Source: Citromicrobium bathyomarinum (lineage in GTDB: Bacteria > Pseudomonadota > Alphaproteobacteria > Sphingomonadales > Sphingomonadaceae). From it: DNA of 64,000 nt. The translations under genes were made by a program, and so were the position numbers. Positions 34,156-43,761 of the stretch are shown piece by piece; within the stretch, counting starts at the first letter, position 1, and each line of letters begins with the position of its first letter. Location: positions 2,525,501 to 2,589,500 of the forward strand of contig CP155577.1 of assembly GCA_001306305.2 (NCBI GenBank). The letters run 5' to 3'. Under the pieces are notes generated by a model that was not told the origin of the DNA, did no database searches, and saw only the letters and a list, made by a program, of their open reading frames with translations.

Positions 34156-36848
34156 CAGAATTGCGTCCCTACGTTGAATGAGAGTGTCTTGGTGTCGTCG
34201 CCCGGCTCCTTGCGTAGGGCATAGGCGAAATCGATGCGGAACGGGCCGAAAGGCGAGTTCCAGTCCACGCCTGCGCCGATCGACACGCGCGGGCTCGCGC
34301 TGTCGCCAAGGAAGACTTCGCGAACACGCGAGTTGGGCAGGATGTACGGGGTGTTGGCATTGCCCTCGTCATCCAGCGGATCGGTCACGATCAGGCCACC
34401 CTCGACGTATTGCAGATTGCCGTCGGCATCGGTGCCCTGAAGCCCGTTGGGGTAATCGATCAGCGTCGGCGTCGTCACATTGAACAGAGCACCGACATCG
34501 ACGAAGATCGACGGACGCAGGCCAAGTTCACGCGCACCCGAGCCAAGCGGGATTTCGAGCTCCGCACGTCCCAGATAATAGGCGCTGCCACCCAGCGCAT
34601 CGTCCCTGACGCGGTCGCGATCGGTGATCAGTTCCGGCCCGTTTTCTCCGTCCACATAAGGCTGGCGCAGAATGCGCGGACCGACACCCCGGATATCGAA
34701 GCCCCGGAACTGCGGCTCACCGAGGAAGAAGCGGTCGGTCAGGCGGACATCGTCCACGCCGGGCCCGCGATCCTCAAGCCCCTTGATGTAGCCACCTTCG
34801 GCCGACAGCGAGAAGATAAAGCCACCGAAGACGGACCAGTATTTGGACGCATTGGCGGTGAACTTGGCATATTTCACGTCGCCGCCAAGGCCCGCATAGC
34901 TGGCACCAAGCGTAATCCGCTCGCCCCGGCTCGGGCGATAATAGCTGTTGAGCGAGCTGTAGACGTAGTTCAGGCCGAGGATCGAACTGACCCGGTCCCC
35001 GATAACATCGCACAGGAAGCGGCTCGCCTGCAGCGGGTCGCACTCGGTCGTGCCATCCCCGTCGAGATCGCGGAAATAGAGCCGCTCGTCGACGCTGACC
35101 TGATCGTAGTTGAGCGTATAGCTGCCAACGATGGTCGAATATTCGGTCAACGGCACGCCCAGCCGCAGCGAGCCACCGGTGGTTGCCTGCTTGAAGCTCG
35201 GCTCGCGATCATTGCCGAGGAAGTTGAAGCTGCTGACGTCCCGACGGTAGAGATCGACCCCGGCCGAGATGTTCCGATCGAACACGTAAGGCTCGGAGAA
35301 GCTCAGATTGAACGAGCGCGAATAGCGCGAGAACTGCGCGGACGCCCCGACGGTCTGACCGCGACCGCGGAAGTTGCGCTGCCGGATCGAGCCAGAGAAA
35401 AGGAAGCTCTCAAGCGAGGAGAAGCCAGCAGACAGCTGCAATTCGCCGGTCGGCTGCTCGACGACATTGGCTTCGAGGATGATCCGGTCGTCTTCACCGG
35501 TTTCCTTCTGCTCGACCTCGAAGCCTTCCTGGAAGAAGCCGAGCGAGTTGATGCGAGCGGTAGTTCGTTCCACCTGCAGCGAGTTGAACGGATCGCCTTC
35601 GGCGGACCGGAATTCGCGGCGGATCACCTTGTCCTGCGTCAGCGTGTTACCGTTGATGTCGACCCGCTCGATGTAAACGCGCGGTGCCTCGTTGATGACC
35701 AGCGTGACGTCCATGGTCAGGTCATCGGGATTGCGGCGGAACTGCGGTCGTACGTCAGCAAAGGCGTAACCGAAGCGGCCTGCCAGCTCACTCAGCTGCT
35801 CGACCGTATCTTCGATGCGCTGCGCATCGTACCAGTCGCCGCTGGTGATCCCCAGGCCCTGGGTCAGCGTCTCGCCATTGAAATCGCGAATCTCGCTGGT
35901 CACCTCGACATCGCCGAACTTGTAGCGCTCGCCTTCCTCGACCACGTAGGTGATGATGAAATCGCGCTTGTCCGGCGTCAGCTCGGCCACCGCCGAGACG
36001 ACGCGGAAATCGACGTAGCCCTGCTTGAGGTAGAATTCGCGCAGCTTCTGCTGGTCGAATGCCAGGCGGTCAGGATCGTAACCGGTGTTTCCGCTCAGGA
36101 AGCTGAACAGGCCGGTTTCCTTGGTGACCATTTCGCCCTTCAGATCACCATCGGAAAACTCCTCGTTCCCGATGATGTTGATCTGACGGACCTTGGACTT
36201 GGGCCCTTCGGTGATCTCGAACACAAGGTCGACACGGTTCTGGCTCAGCTGCACGGTCTTGGGTTCGACCGTCGCGGCGAACCGGCCCTGTCGCTTGTAC
36301 AGCTCGATGATCCGGGCAACATCCGCACGGACTTTCGAGCGGGTGAAGATCTGCCGCGGGGCGAGCTTGATCTCCGGCACGATCTTGTCGTCCTTCAGCC
36401 GCTCGTTCCCTTCGAGGATGATGCGGTTGATGACGGGGTTTTCCTCGACCTCGATCACGACATCGCCGTTCTCGTTGCGAATCGAGAAACTCTCGAACAG
36501 CTCGGTCGCGGCGAGATCCTTCAGCGCCTGGTCGGCCGCTGCGGTGGTGTAGGTATCGCCCGGGCGAAGCCGTACGTAGCTGAGGATGGTGTTCGGCTCG
36601 AGCCGCTGGACCCCCTGAACGGAGATCGAGCGGATCACGTCGCCCTGCTGGAGTGCGGCGACCGGGCCGGTCGTGTCCGCAGCCGGATCGGCCTGCTCGG
36701 CAGTCTGATCGGTCTGCTGCGCGTCATCCTCCGCCTGGGCCCAAGCCGCTTGAGGAAGCCCGGCCAGCGTGGTGCCGGCAAGAAGTGCGAGCGCATAATT
36801 GCGAATATTGCAGCTGCGGCGCGATGCGCCCGTCTGAATGGCCGTCAT
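34155..36848 (-). CDS. bamA: Outer membrane protein assembly factor BamA
   Basis: An 897-aa Omp85 family protein, the core of the beta-barrel assembly machine. In order: a signal peptide (about residues 15-36), an acidic Gln/Ala/Asp linker to about residue 65, five POTRA domains (from 'IRSISVQGVQRLEPNTI'), and a 16-strand barrel with the conserved 'FRGFDIRGVGPR' motif in loop 6. The last residue is Phe ('LSFNVGTQF'), the usual outer-membrane signature. ATG at 36848 was chosen since the signal peptide starts shortly after. It lies downstream of rseP. Confidence 0.96.
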   Translation of the reverse strand: MTAIQTGASRRSCNIRNYALALLAGTTLAGLPQAAWAQAEDDAQQTDQTAEQADPAADTTGPVAALQQGDVIRSISVQGVQRLEPNTILSYVRLRPGDTYTTAAADQALKDLAATELFESFSIRNENGDVVIEVEENPVINRIILEGNERLKDDKIVPEIKLAPRQIFTRSKVRADVARIIELYKRQGRFAATVEPKTVQLSQNRVDLVFEITEGPKSKVRQINIIGNEEFSDGDLKGEMVTKETGLFSFLSGNTGYDPDRLAFDQQKLREFYLKQGYVDFRVVSAVAELTPDKRDFIITYVVEEGERYKFGDVEVTSEIRDFNGETLTQGLGITSGDWYDAQRIEDTVEQLSELAGRFGYAFADVRPQFRRNPDDLTMDVTLVINEAPRVYIERVDINGNTLTQDKVIRREFRSAEGDPFNSLQVERTTARINSLGFFQEGFEVEQKETGEDDRIILEANVVEQPTGELQLSAGFSSLESFLFSGSIRQRNFRGRGQTVGASAQFSRYSRSFNLSFSEPYVFDRNISAGVDLYRRDVSSFNFLGNDREPSFKQATTGGSLRLGVPLTEYSTIVGSYTLNYDQVSVDERLYFRDLDGDGTTECDPLQASRFLCDVIGDRVSSILGLNYVYSSLNSYYRPSRGERITLGASYAGLGGDVKYAKFTANASKYWSVFGGFIFSLSAEGGYIKGLEDRGPGVDDVRLTDRFFLGEPQFRGFDIRGVGPRILRQPYVDGENGPELITDRDRVRDDALGGSAYYLGRAELEIPLGSGARELGLRPSIFVDVGALFNVTTPTLIDYPNGLQGTDADGNLQYVEGGLIVTDPLDDEGNANTPYILPNSRVREVFLGDSASPRVSIGAGVDWNSPFGPFRIDFAYALRKEPGDDTKTLSFNVGTQF

Positions 36849-37013
36849 TGGCGAAGTTGTCCCGTCAAAATTTCTGACCCCGGATCGGACCTTGCTTTGT
36901 CGTATCGACAACCGGACCAAACGATCCGGCGCCCTGTGCCCGATACGCGCGCCCCTTTCAAGCAGGTCGAAATCGCTGCTGGGTCCGCCTCTCTCATGCT
37001 TCCCGGATCGCCA

Positions 37014-38132
37014 TCACCCGAAGGGCAACAGCTTCACCAAGTCGTTAACAGTCACGAATAGCATCAATGCCAGCACTAGGGCCACACCGGTGCGATACGC
37101 CATTTCCGTCGTCCGGGGGCCGACCGGTTTACGGCGGATCGCTTCCGCCGCGTAAAAAGCCAGGTGACCGCCGTCGAGCGCCGGGATTGGCAGCAGGTTA
37201 ATGAATGCCAAATTAAGCGAGATCAGCGCAACAAAGCTGATGAACGCGAGCGGGCCGAGGCTGAGATGCTCACCCGAGAACTTCGCGATCGAGATCGGCC
37301 CGCCCAGCTCTTGGACCGAGCGCTTTCCCGTGAAAATCTGCCCGATGCCGGTGATCATCATATCGACCGTTTTGACCGACTGGTCGATCCCCGCCCCGAT
37401 CGCCTCTATCGGGCCGAGCGCGCGATAATCGTACTGGACCTCCTGCGGAGCAACGCCGATCATCCCGATCCGCATCTCGTTGCCGAAACGGTCTTCGACC
37501 TCGGTGCTGCGGGTGGTCACATCGACCGTGCTCACCGCCCCGTCGCGTTCGATCTCAAAGGTCATCGTCTCTTCGGGACGCAGCATGATCGTATTCTGCA
37601 ATTCGCTGAACGACTCGAGTTTTGCGCCATTGACCGAAACCAGCCGGTCACCGACCTGCAGCCCCGCCTCGCGCGCCGCCGAATCCTCGGTAAAGCTCGC
37701 AATGGTCAGCTGGGCGTTGGGATCGACCGGAACCGGGCGCCCGATGAACATGAAGAACGCGGCGAAAATACCGACCGCGATCAGGATGTTGGTCGCCGGC
37801 CCTGCGAACACGATAAGCGCGCGCCGCCACAGCGATGCGTGCTGGAACGCGCCGTCTTCGACCGGAGCATCGCGATCGGGCATGCTCGCCGGGTTCATGT
37901 CGCCCTTGAACTGGACGTAGCCGCCCAGCGGCAGCGCGGAGATGCGCCAGCGTGTGCCATGCTTGTCGTTGAAGCCGGCCAGTTCCTTGCCGAAACCGAC
38001 CGAGAAAGCCTCTGCCTTCACGCCCAGCCAGCGGCCGATCAGCAGGTGGCCCAGCTCGTGCAGGGTCACCAGCGGCCCCAGCACCAGCAGGAAGCCGACT
38101 ATCCACATCCAGAAGGGAGGCTGTTCGATCAT
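37014..38132 (-). CDS. rseP: Intramembrane site-2 protease RseP
   Basis: A 372-aa zinc metalloprotease that cuts membrane-embedded substrates, such as anti-sigma factors. The HExxH motif is seen in 'TLHELGHLLIGR' (residues 25-29) in the first span and the second metal site in 'PIPALDGGHLAF'. One PDZ domain (about residues 125-210, 'EAGLQVGDRLVSVNGAKLESF') rather than two is visible. The ATG overlaps the dxr stop by four bases (ATGA). Confidence 0.95.
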   Translation of the reverse strand: MIEQPPFWMWIVGFLLVLGPLVTLHELGHLLIGRWLGVKAEAFSVGFGKELAGFNDKHGTRWRISALPLGGYVQFKGDMNPASMPDRDAPVEDGAFQHASLWRRALIVFAGPATNILIAVGIFAAFFMFIGRPVPVDPNAQLTIASFTEDSAAREAGLQVGDRLVSVNGAKLESFSELQNTIMLRPEETMTFEIERDGAVSTVDVTTRSTEVEDRFGNEMRIGMIGVAPQEVQYDYRALGPIEAIGAGIDQSVKTVDMMITGIGQIFTGKRSVQELGGPISIAKFSGEHLSLGPLAFISFVALISLNLAFINLLPIPALDGGHLAFYAAEAIRRKPVGPRTTEMAYRTGVALVLALMLFVTVNDLVKLLPFG

Positions 38133-39283
38133 GCGTTCTCCAGAATCGCCTGGGCCTGCCTGCGGGCAGCTTCGTCGATCGCCAGCACGTCATCGAGCGT
38201 GGCGGGCCTTGGCGGCCGGTTCGACTGTTCCAGAACGTCTTCCACCAGTGCGGCAATCCGGGTGAACGGAATGTGACCGGCAAGGAAGGACGCAACGGCT
38301 ATCTCGTTGGCGGCATTGAGAACCGCCGGGGCCGCCCCGCCCTCTTCACACGCCTCGCGCGCAAGGCGCGTTGCCGGAAAGCGCTTTTCGTCGGGGGCAA
38401 AGAAGCTCAGCTCGCCGATCTTCGCCAGGTCGAGCGGTTCGCATGGGCTTTCCATCCGCTCGGGCCAGGCGAGACACGAAGCGATCGGCACCATCATGTC
38501 CGACGGGCCGAGCTGGGCGAGCGTCGAGTGGTCGAGATATTCGACCATCGAGTGGATCACGCTTTGCGGATGGACGATAATACGGATCTTATCGAGCCCG
38601 ACGGGGAACAGATGGTGCGCCTCGATCAGTTCGAGGCCCTTGTTCATCATCGTCGCCGAATCGACGCTGATCTTCGCGCCCATGTCCCAATTGGGGTGCG
38701 CGACCGCCTGATCCGGGGTGACCCGGTGCAATTCCTCGGCGCTGAGCAGCCGCAGCGGGCCGCCGCTGGCGGTCAGCGTGATCATCCGCACCTCGGACAG
38801 GCGATTGCCCGCGAGACACTGGAAGATGGCGTTGTGCTCCGAATCGACGGGCAGCAGCGTCGCGCCATGCCTCGCGACCGCTTCGGTCATCACCGGGCCT
38901 GCGGAAACCAGCGCTTCCTTGTTGGCCAGCGCGATCGTGCCGCCCTGCTCGATCGCGGCCATCACCGGAGCGAGGCCGGCACAGCCGACGATCGCGGCCA
39001 TAGTGATATCGACCGGGCGCTTCGCCGCCTCGATCAGCGCAGCGCGCCCACCCGCAGCCTCGATCCCGCTACCGCTGAGCGCCTCGCGCAGTTCGGGCAG
39101 GCATGACTCGTCGTTGACCACGGCGATCTTCGCATCGAATTCGCGGGCCAGCTCGGCCAGCTTAGTAGCGCTGCAATGCGCGGTCAGCGCTTCGACCCGC
39201 CACTCGCCGCGGTGCTGGCGCAGCAGCTTGAGCGTCGAATCGCCGACCGATCCGGTGCTGCCGAGGATGGAGATGGAACGCAT
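38129..39283 (-). CDS. dxr: 1-deoxy-D-xylulose 5-phosphate reductoisomerase
   Basis: A 384-aa NADPH-dependent enzyme of the MEP isoprenoid pathway. The N-terminal nucleotide-binding start 'MRSISILGSTGSVGDSTLKLL' is complete, and the metal/substrate-binding regions 'LLPVDSEHNAIFQCL', 'LTASGGPLR' and 'MNKGLELIEAHHLF' are present. Five bases separate it from cdsA, and it overlaps rseP. Its product feeds IspB (60446-61468) and UppS (40001-40681). Confidence 0.96.
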   Translation of the reverse strand: MRSISILGSTGSVGDSTLKLLRQHRGEWRVEALTAHCSATKLAELAREFDAKIAVVNDESCLPELREALSGSGIEAAGGRAALIEAAKRPVDITMAAIVGCAGLAPVMAAIEQGGTIALANKEALVSAGPVMTEAVARHGATLLPVDSEHNAIFQCLAGNRLSEVRMITLTASGGPLRLLSAEELHRVTPDQAVAHPNWDMGAKISVDSATMMNKGLELIEAHHLFPVGLDKIRIIVHPQSVIHSMVEYLDHSTLAQLGPSDMMVPIASCLAWPERMESPCEPLDLAKIGELSFFAPDEKRFPATRLAREACEEGGAAPAVLNAANEIAVASFLAGHIPFTRIAALVEDVLEQSNRPPRPATLDDVLAIDEAARRQAQAILENA

Positions 39284-39288
39284 CGCGG

Positions 39289-40014
39289 TCAGATCGCCAG
39301 CGTAGTCAGCACGCCGACCACGATCGCGACCGGGATCAGCCCGTCGAAACGGTCAAGAAAGCCGCCGTGGCCCGGGATCAGGCGGCTGGAATCCTTGACC
39401 CCCGCCCGACGTTTAAGCCAGCTTTCGAACAGATCGCCGGCCAGCGCGATGATCGCCAGCGCCGGGCCCGCAATTGCAGCGACGAGCAGGGCCTGCGTGT
39501 CAAGGACGCCCATGATGCGCGAAGAGAGATAGACTAACGGGGTCAGCGCCAGGAAGCCGCCGAACATTCCGCCGAGAAGCCCCGCCCAGGTCTTGTTGGG
39601 GCTGACCTTCGGCATGATCCGCGGACCGCCGATCAGCGTCCCGAAAACATAGGCGAAGGTGTCCGCCAGGATCACCACCGCGAGCGAGATGTAAAACGAC
39701 TGAATGTCGAAATCGATCAGGATGACCGCAGCAAGCCCGATATAGGCCGCACCCGCCAGAATTCCGGCAAGGCGAAAGGCGATATTGTCGGTCGCCTTGA
39801 TGATCAGGAACAGCAGCTCGAAAAAGCAGATCGCGGCAACCACCCCGACGATGATGTCGAGCCCACGGTCGCCCAGCACCCAGTAGACTGCGACGGCGAT
39901 CGCAATCATCACCGCTGCGGAGGCGGCCCTGATGCCCAGAGTCTTGCGCCGCGAATGCTCACGCACCTCTTCCAGCGTCGGCTCGTGCGTGCCTTCGCTC
40001 TCAGCGGCCTCCAT
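39289..40014 (-). CDS. cdsA: Phosphatidate cytidylyltransferase
   Basis: A 241-aa membrane enzyme that makes CDP-diacylglycerol, the precursor of all phospholipids. The family signature is seen near the C-terminus ('ESWLKRRAGVKDSSRLIPG' followed by 'HGGFLDRFDGLI'), preceded by about seven hydrophobic spans. The ATG at 40014 lies inside the uppS gene, overlapping its end by 14 bases. Its product is used by PgsA and, via PS synthase (not in this window), by Psd. Confidence 0.95.
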   Translation of the reverse strand: MEAAESEGTHEPTLEEVREHSRRKTLGIRAASAAVMIAIAVAVYWVLGDRGLDIIVGVVAAICFFELLFLIIKATDNIAFRLAGILAGAAYIGLAAVILIDFDIQSFYISLAVVILADTFAYVFGTLIGGPRIMPKVSPNKTWAGLLGGMFGGFLALTPLVYLSSRIMGVLDTQALLVAAIAGPALAIIALAGDLFESWLKRRAGVKDSSRLIPGHGGFLDRFDGLIPVAIVVGVLTTLAI

Positions 40015-40681
40015 AGCGCCTCTCCCTCTTCGCAAAGACGTCCAAAGCCTTGCGCAAATCTTCAGGGCCAAAGTCCGGCCACAGCGTATCGACGAAAATC
40101 ATTTCCGCATAAGCCATTTGCCATAGCAGAAAATTCGACAGGCGCACCTCGCCGCTGGTGCGGATCAGCAGGTCGACCGGCGGCAGGTCGGCGGTAAACA
40201 GGTGATGCTCGATCGCCTCGGGGGTGATCTTACCCTCTTTCGCCGCCGCACGGGCCGCGCCTGCGATCTCCTGCTGCGAGCCGTAATTGAGCGCGACCGC
40301 CACGGTGTGCGTGCCACCAGCGGTACGCTCCAGCGCATCCTCCAGCATCGCGACGATATCGGGATCGAGCGCGCGCCAGTCGCCGACGATCTTGAGCCGC
40401 ACGCCGTTGGCCACGAATTCTTCAAGGTCGGAGCGGATGAAGCTGCGCATGAGGTTCATGAGGTCGGACACCTCTTCCTCCGGGCGCTTCCAGTTCTCGG
40501 AGCTGAAGGCGTAGAGGGTCAGGCACTCGATCCCGGTGCCCTCCAGGCTGCGGACCAGCTTGCGGACCGCCTCCACCCCGCGCTTGTGGCCCATCGCGCG
40601 CGGCAGGCCGCGGCGCTTCGCCCAGCGTCCATTGCCATCCATGATGATGGCGACATGTCTGGCTTGGTTTTCTTCCGGCAT
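40001..40681 (-). CDS. uppS: Undecaprenyl diphosphate synthase
   Basis: A 226-aa cis-prenyltransferase making the C55 lipid carrier of peptidoglycan. Motif I 'HVAIIMDGNGRWAKRRGL' near the N-terminus has the catalytic Asp, and 'YAFSSENWKRP' and 'DLLIRTSGEVRLSNFLLWQ' are standard. The ATG at 40681 (MPEENQARHV) is preferred to a longer frame that adds unconserved residues. It overlaps cdsA and lies between frr and cdsA. Confidence 0.96.
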   Translation of the reverse strand: MPEENQARHVAIIMDGNGRWAKRRGLPRAMGHKRGVEAVRKLVRSLEGTGIECLTLYAFSSENWKRPEEEVSDLMNLMRSFIRSDLEEFVANGVRLKIVGDWRALDPDIVAMLEDALERTAGGTHTVAVALNYGSQQEIAGAARAAAKEGKITPEAIEHHLFTADLPPVDLLIRTSGEVRLSNFLLWQMAYAEMIFVDTLWPDFGPEDLRKALDVFAKRERRYGGR

Positions 40682-40802
40682 CGTCAGAGCCTGCCCTCGA
40701 TCAACCGGTCGAAGCACAAGGGGCGAGCGCGCGCTGGCCCCTTGCAGTCGCGGACGGCGCACAGCGCCACCAGCACGGCACGACCGGTGGCTGGGCAGCC
40801 CG

Positions 40803-41360
40803 TCACTGCGACAGGATTTCCTTCTTCTTGTGCTCGACGGCCGTATCCGTGTCGGCGACATACTTGTCGGTCAGCTTCTGGACTTCATCCTCCGACCGCT
40901 TGCGATCGTCCTCGGAAATGTCCTTCTTCTTCTCGTCTTCCTTGAGCGCTTCCATCCCGTCGCGGCGCACGTTGCGGATCGCGATCTTCGCGCTCTCGCC
41001 ATATTTGTCGGCGACCTTGGCAAGGTCCTTGCGGCGCTCTTCGGTGAGGTCGGGCATCGGGATGCGCAGCGTCTGGCCGTCCTGCATCGGGTTAAGGCCG
41101 AGGTTCGCGTGCGCGATGCCCTTCTCAACCGCGCTGACATTGCCCTTGTCCCACACCTGCACGCTGAGCATGCGCGGTTCGGGAGCAGAGACTGTCGCCA
41201 CCTGGTTGAGCGGCATCATCGATCCGTAGACCTCGACCACCACGGGATCGAGCAGGCTGGTGTTCGCACGGCCCGTGCGCAGGCCCGCCAGATCGCCCTT
41301 CAGGCTTTCCACCGCGCCCTGCATCCGGCGCTCGATATCGCTCTTGTCGTATTTCGCCAT
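40803..41360 (-). CDS. frr: Ribosome recycling factor
   Basis: A 185-aa factor that splits post-termination ribosomes together with EF-G. The N-terminus '[23 protein letters not shown]' and '[19 protein letters not shown]' are diagnostic, and length is standard. It follows pyrH by 29 bases in the conserved pyrH-frr pair. Confidence 0.97.
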   Translation of the reverse strand: MAKYDKSDIERRMQGAVESLKGDLAGLRTGRANTSLLDPVVVEVYGSMMPLNQVATVSAPEPRMLSVQVWDKGNVSAVEKGIAHANLGLNPMQDGQTLRIPMPDLTEERRKDLAKVADKYGESAKIAIRNVRRDGMEALKEDEKKKDISEDDRKRSEDEVQKLTDKYVADTDTAVEHKKKEILSQ

Positions 41361-41389
41361 GATCGGCCTTCCTCGTACCCTTGTGAACT

Positions 41390-42109
41390 CTAGTCTTCCT
41401 GAACGATCGTTTGCACGCCTTCGCCTGCGAGAACACGGGCAAGATTACCCTTTTCGCGGATCGAGAAGACGACGATCGGGATGTTGTTGTCGCGGCACAG
41501 GGCCACTGCGCTCGCGTCCATCACCCTCAGATTGTCTGCCAGCACCTTGTCGTAGGTGACGCTGTCGTAACGCTTTGCCTGCGGGTTCTTCTTGGGATCG
41601 GAATCATAGACCCCGTCCACGCTGGTGCCCTTGAACAGCGCGTCGCAGCGCATTTCGGCAGCACGCAGAGCGGCCCCGCTATCGGTAGTGAAATAGGGCG
41701 CGCCGACGCCTGCGGCGAAGATCACGATGCGGCCCTTCTCCAGGTGACGCTCCGCCCGGCGACGGATCACCGGCTCACACACCTGATCCATCTGCACGGC
41801 GGACTGCACGCGCGTGGGCACGCCCAGCTGTTCGAGCGCGCTCTGCATCGCCAGCGCATTCATCACCGTGGCCAGCATGCCCATGTAATCGGCCTGCGCA
41901 CGGTCCATCCCCTGCGCCGCGCCGGCCATGCCGCGGAAGATGTTGCCGCCGCCGATGACGAGGCAGATTTCCCATCCTTCGTCCTTCGCCTGCTTCACTT
42001 CCTGCGCCAGCTCGAGGACGAAGGCCGGGTCGATGCCGAATTCCTGTTCGCCCATCAGCACTTCGCCCGAGAGTTTCAGGAGGATGCGCTTGGCGTTCTT
42101 GATCGGCAT
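41390..42109 (-). CDS. pyrH: Uridylate kinase
   Basis: A 239-aa UMP kinase of the amino-acid-kinase fold that makes UDP. '[13 protein letters not shown]' gives the nucleotide-binding loop, '[14 protein letters not shown]' the substrate loop, and '[22 protein letters not shown]' is typical. In most alphaproteobacteria rpsB-tsf-pyrH-frr are contiguous; here about 1.6 kb with two convergent genes separates tsf from pyrH. Confidence 0.97.
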   Translation of the reverse strand: MPIKNAKRILLKLSGEVLMGEQEFGIDPAFVLELAQEVKQAKDEGWEICLVIGGGNIFRGMAGAAQGMDRAQADYMGMLATVMNALAMQSALEQLGVPTRVQSAVQMDQVCEPVIRRRAERHLEKGRIVIFAAGVGAPYFTTDSGAALRAAEMRCDALFKGTSVDGVYDSDPKKNPQAKRYDSVTYDKVLADNLRVMDASAVALCRDNNIPIVVFSIREKGNLARVLAGEGVQTIVQED

Positions 42110-42245
42110 GGGGATAGGTTCTCGACTTTACAGGCAGGCGTTTGCCCCTAACCCGCAAGCAGGCGGGTGGCAACGGCGGCGCACGCGGTTTTCATCGCGC
42201 GGGCATCGGCTTGTCGCCCGGCCAGCTTTAGGACAGATCGCACCA

Positions 42246-43124
42246 ATGCCTGCTCTACCCGATCCGTCCGAACCGATCTCTCGCCCACGTCTGCCGCGGC
42301 TGCGCTGGCTGCTACTGCCGCTGGCCGTGCTCGCAGCGATCACCGGCATCAAGGCGTGGCAGAACACGCTCGGCGATCCGGTCGTGCGCGCGACCACGGT
42401 GACCCTGCCCGACATGCCCGCAGACAGCGCGCCCGTAACCGTCGCGCTGATCTCCGACATTCACGTAGCCGGGCCCGACATGCCGCCGGAACGGGTGGAG
42501 CGGATCGTGACGCAGATCAACGCGCTGCGGTCAGACGCAGTGCTGATCGCGGGCGATCTCGTGAGCGAGAAGCGCAGCGCTTCGCATGTCTATCGCCCGG
42601 ACCAGATCATCGCTCCGCTGGCCGGACTGAAGGCGCCGCTGGGTGTCTTCCTCGTTCCCGGCAACCACGATCACTGGTACGGCTGGCCCGCGCTCAAGCG
42701 GGAACTGGCCAAAACGCCGATCACCGTGCTGGAGAACACAGCAGCGCAGGCCGGGCCGCTGCTGATCGGCGGGCTCGACGACGATTACACGGGCCGCGAC
42801 GATATACCCGAAACGCTGGCCGCGATGGACCGGCTGAAGGGTGGCCGAATCATCCTCAGCCACAGTCCCGATCCGCTGCCGGACCTGCCACAAGACTCGG
42901 TCATCCTCGCCGGTCATACGCATTGCGGCCAGATCAGGCTGCCGCTGGTCGGCGCGATCGCAACGCAGTCGCGCTATGGCGACCGCTTTGCCTGCGGCCG
43001 CACCGACGATCCCGCCGGGACCGCCATCGTCGGCGCAGGGCTCGGCACCAGCCTGCTACCGGTCCGCTTCGGCACGCAGCCCGAAATATGGCTGATAAAA
43101 TTCCGGCCCCCTGGCAGGAACTAA
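42246..43124 (+). CDS. Membrane-anchored metallophosphoesterase
   Basis: A 292-aa calcineurin-like phosphoesterase with one N-terminal membrane anchor (about residues 18-37). Metal-binding motifs are complete: 'ISDIHVAGPD', 'IAGDLVSEK', 'VPGNHDHWYGW', and 'LSHSPDPL' with 'AGHTHCGQIRLP'. This layout is that of the YkuE/YaeI group, whose members act on UDP-diacylglucosamine in lipid A synthesis or similar lipid phosphates; the substrate here is inferred at best. It runs against the surrounding operon and overlaps the PAS gene stop. Confidence 0.88.
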   Translation: MPALPDPSEPISRPRLPRLRWLLLPLAVLAAITGIKAWQNTLGDPVVRATTVTLPDMPADSAPVTVALISDIHVAGPDMPPERVERIVTQINALRSDAVLIAGDLVSEKRSASHVYRPDQIIAPLAGLKAPLGVFLVPGNHDHWYGWPALKRELAKTPITVLENTAAQAGPLLIGGLDDDYTGRDDIPETLAAMDRLKGGRIILSHSPDPLPDLPQDSVILAGHTHCGQIRLPLVGAIATQSRYGDRFACGRTDDPAGTAIVGAGLGTSLLPVRFGTQPEIWLIKFRPPGRN

Positions 43125-43549
43125 ATCTGCCGCGAGGTAGCCAGAATGGAGACGACCGGCCCGTCGCGGGCCAGCATGGGTTTCAGGCTTACCGACCAGC
43201 GGCGCGGGGTGCCATTGAAGGTCGGGCAGGAGGCTTCGAAAGTCACCGGATCTCCCAGCATCGCTTTGCGGAACTGCTCCCGCACATAGCCCTGCGACTC
43301 CAGCGGCCACAGATCCCACCACAGCTTGCCAAGTACCCGTTCCGGGCGATCGATCTCCATTGCTCCAAGCCCGCCGCAATTCATGAACTCCAGATGGCCG
43401 TCCATGCTCAGCAATTTGATGCAATCGTCGCTCTGTTCGAGCAGGCTTATCGCAAGGTCGTCGCCATTGAGCCCGACCGCGTTGACCACGGGGATAGAAT
43501 TGGCATCCAGTGAAGCGCCAGGAAAGGCGTCTTGAGGCGCGGTGAACAT
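43121..43549 (-). CDS. Single PAS-domain protein
   Basis: A 142-aa cytoplasmic protein that is one PAS fold with a short N-terminal lead: 'LLEQSDDCIKLLSMDGHLEFMNCGGLGAMEID' and 'VTFEASCPTFNGTPRRWSVSLKPM'. No output domain is attached, so it would work as a partner protein or through oligomerisation. It is convergent and overlaps the phosphoesterase stop by a few bases. A 6+4+6 inverted repeat lies upstream (43606-43621), possibly part of its control region. Ligand unknown. Confidence 0.8.
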   Translation of the reverse strand: MFTAPQDAFPGASLDANSIPVVNAVGLNGDDLAISLLEQSDDCIKLLSMDGHLEFMNCGGLGAMEIDRPERVLGKLWWDLWPLESQGYVREQFRKAMLGDPVTFEASCPTFNGTPRRWSVSLKPMLARDGPVVSILATSRQI

Positions 43550-43704
43550 CGGTTGAGACCTTTCCCTTCATGCGCGTGTGTGACTGCGGTGAACGAAGCC
43601 ACAACAAGCCAGACTTGGCTTAACAAGCGTTTGAGAGAGGGTTCCGCAAAAGCCACAGGCCTGTGCGCCGACGGCTTATGCGCAGATAGTGCGCAGATAT
43701 GAAA

Positions 43705-43733
43705 ACGGCCGCCGGGCAGAACCCGACGGCCGC
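43705..43733 (-). terminator. Intrinsic terminator after tsf
   Basis: A GC-rich stem with one mismatch: CGGCCGCCGGG pairs with CCCGACGGCCG around a 5-base loop, followed on the minus strand by a TTTT run. It lies 29 bases past the tsf stop. Confidence 0.7.
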
Positions 43734-43761
43734 GAAATAAAGCGTCGATGACGAAGAGGCG

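Noticed and set aside
34410-37061. An 883-codon open frame antisense to bamA
   Set aside because: It shadows the BamA gene, which has a complete signal peptide, POTRA domains and barrel. The opposite frame has no recognisable motif.
43661-43700. Tandem TGCGCAGATA repeat before the tsf terminator
   Set aside because: Two copies only; too short to call a repeat element or binding site.
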